This document shows, piece by piece, positions 5,961 to 7,365 of a stretch of 7,365 bases of DNA. Location: NCBI GenBank assembly GCA_030049565.1, contig JASIKQ010000087.1, forward strand, positions 1 through 7,365, in the 5' to 3' direction. Source of the stretch: Candidatus Sulfotelmatobacter sp. Its GTDB lineage: Bacteria; Acidobacteriota; Terriglobia; Terriglobales; Acidobacteriaceae. The translations under genes were made by a program, and so were the position numbers. Below the pieces are notes generated by a model. The model made no database searches. It was not told where the DNA came from and saw nothing but the letters and a program-made list of their open reading frames with translations. Within the stretch, counting starts at the first letter, position 1. Each line of letters opens with the position of its first letter.

Positions 5961-7365
5961 ATGGCTACCGATACGCTTGCTTCTCCGGCTACGCTCAGCC
6001 AAACGCAAACCAGAGTTTTCAAGAACTTCATTGACGGAGAATGGGTCGAGGCTTCGACCGGCGAGACCTTTGAAAATCGCAATCCCGCCGACACGCGCGA
6101 TTTGGTTGGAATTTTTCAGAGATCGGCCAAGACCGACGTGGACGCCGCCGTGGACGCGGCTAAACGCGCGTTTGCCAAGTGGCGGCTCGTACCTGCGCCG
6201 CGGCGGGCAGAGCTGGTTTTTCATGCTGCCGAAATTTTGATCGAGCGTAAAGAAGAGTACGCACGAGAGATGACCCGCGAAATGGGCAAGGTGCTTGCCG
6301 AAACTCGCGGGGATGTGCAGGAAGCGATTGATGCCGCGTACTATAACGCCGGTGAAGGACGGCGGATGTTCGGCCCGACAGTTCCGTCGGAAATGCCCAA
6401 CAAATTTGCCATGGCCGTGCGGCAACCCCTCGGCGTATGTGGCATGATCACGCCGTGGAACTTCCCCATGGCGATCTCTTCGTGGAAGCTGTTGCCGGCG
6501 GTGGTTTGTGGCAACACCTGCATCATCAAACCGGCGCAGGATACGCCGCTTTCTACTTTTAACTTGGTACGGGCGTTCACCGATGCCGGTATTCCAAAGG
6601 GAGTCGTGAACATCGTTACTGGATTCGGCCCTGAAGTGGGGACGCCGCTAGCTGACCATCCGGACGTGCGTGCTATTTCGCTGACGGGATCTTCTGTTGT
6701 GGGACGCATTATTGGCGGGATTGCCGCGAAATCTTTCAAGCATTGTTCTCTGGAATTGGGTGGGAAGAATCCCATGATAGTGCTCGACGACGCCAATCTG
6801 GATCTGGCCATAGAAGGCGGATTGTGGGGCGGATTCGGCACCACCGGACAACGTTGCACCGCGACCAGCCGCATCATCGTGCAAAAGGGCGTGTATAGAG
6901 AATTTGTAGAGCGCTATGTGGAGCGCTCGAAGAAGCTGAAGGTGGGCAACGGCCTGGATGAAACTGTTGAAATGGGTCCGGCGATCAATGAGAAGCAGTT
7001 GCAGACTGATCTGAGCTACGTGAATGTCGGCCGCGACGAAGGGGCCAAGCTGATGTGTGGCGGGAATCGCCTCGATCATGGCGAATATAAGTATGGATGG
7101 TTCGTGGAGCCAACCGTGTTCATCGATGTCGATCCCAAGATGCGCATTGCGCAGGAGGAGATTTTTGGGCCGGTGGTCTCCATCATTGCGTGCGACGGCT
7201 TGGAAGACGCGATTGAAATCGCCAATGGAATCGAGTACGGACTTTCCTCCGCAATCTACACCAAAGATGTGAACCGAGCGTTTGCCGCGATTCGCGATTT
7301 GTACGCGGGGATCACCTACATTAACGCGCCGACCATTGGCGCGGAGGTTCATCTTCCCTTCGGCG
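5961..7365 (+). CDS. NAD(P)+-dependent aldehyde dehydrogenase, 3' partial
   Basis: The first 468 residues of an aldehyde dehydrogenase superfamily enzyme, which oxidises an aldehyde to a carboxylate in the cytoplasm. The frame stays open to the window edge, so roughly the last 20-30 residues are missing (family length about 480-500). Visible motifs are the N-terminal [20 protein letters not shown], the oxyanion Asn167 in TPWNFP, the cofactor-contacting Lys190 in IIKPA, the loop LTGSSVVG, the general base Glu265 in LELGGK, the nucleophile Cys299 in GQRCTA and Glu400 in EEIFGPV. The 34-residue spacing from Glu265 to Cys299 matches active family members. The [12 protein letters not shown] and [15 protein letters not shown] sequences resemble enzymes annotated as semialdehyde (for example 2-oxoglutarate semialdehyde) dehydrogenases, but the substrate cannot be fixed. 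It has its own ribosome binding site and lies 152 bases after the ribonuclease stop, beyond a hairpin, so it is probably a separate transcript. Confidence 0.93.
   Translation, partial: MATDTLASPATLSQTQTRVFKNFIDGEWVEASTGETFENRNPADTRDLVGIFQRSAKTDVDAAVDAAKRAFAKWRLVPAPRRAELVFHAAEILIERKEEYAREMTREMGKVLAETRGDVQEAIDAAYYNAGEGRRMFGPTVPSEMPNKFAMAVRQPLGVCGMITPWNFPMAISSWKLLPAVVCGNTCIIKPAQDTPLSTFNLVRAFTDAGIPKGVVNIVTGFGPEVGTPLADHPDVRAISLTGSSVVGRIIGGIAAKSFKHCSLELGGKNPMIVLDDANLDLAIEGGLWGGFGTTGQRCTATSRIIVQKGVYREFVERYVERSKKLKVGNGLDETVEMGPAINEKQLQTDLSYVNVGRDEGAKLMCGGNRLDHGEYKYGWFVEPTVFIDVDPKMRIAQEEIFGPVVSIIACDGLEDAIEIANGIEYGLSSAIYTKDVNRAFAAIRDLYAGITYINAPTIGAEVHLPFG

Overview
The window reads as a GC-rich bacterial chromosome segment with four genes, all on the + strand: the 3' end of mrdA (penicillin-binding protein 2), a complete rodA, a complete RNase E/G-family ribonuclease with a very large internal insertion, and the 5' part of an NAD(P)+-dependent aldehyde dehydrogenase. 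The order mrdA-rodA-rne/rng, an RNase E/G with a long disordered segment inside its S1 domain, and the base composition best fit an Acidobacteriota (Terriglobia-like) genome. That assignment rests on recalled gene order and protein style, not on a search. No mobile element, tRNA, rRNA or CRISPR array is visible.

Layout. Positions 3-1472 hold the PBP2 C-terminal 489 residues with the full transpeptidase active site. After 22 bases, rodA (1495-2589) follows with its own Shine-Dalgarno. The two products are the elongasome partners: RodA polymerises glycan strands and PBP2 crosslinks them, so they are probably co-transcribed from an upstream mre/mrd operon. Positions 2590-3051 are a 462-base non-coding stretch with several inverted repeats; it is probably the end of the cell-shape operon plus a structured leader for the ribonuclease gene. 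Positions 3052-5808 encode a 918-residue RNase E/G. Its S1 domain is split after about residue 77 by roughly 440 residues of low-complexity, charge-segregated sequence (two arginine-rich blocks, two acidic blocks) and resumes near residue 519; all recognised catalytic, 5'-sensor and zinc-link residues remain.

The ribonuclease stop codon sits in a degenerate 7-base tandem repeat, followed by a perfect 9-bp GC-rich hairpin that probably ends transcription. A clear ribosome binding site then leads to the aldehyde dehydrogenase at 5961, which runs off the window 468 residues in with all catalytic residues present.

The most interesting object is the ribonuclease: its arginine-rich and acidic disordered region resembles the C-terminal scaffold of proteobacterial RNase E in composition, but sits inside the RNA-binding S1 domain, while the C-terminus ends like RNase G. 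The rest is ordinary core-genome content; I see no evidence for a new multi-gene system.
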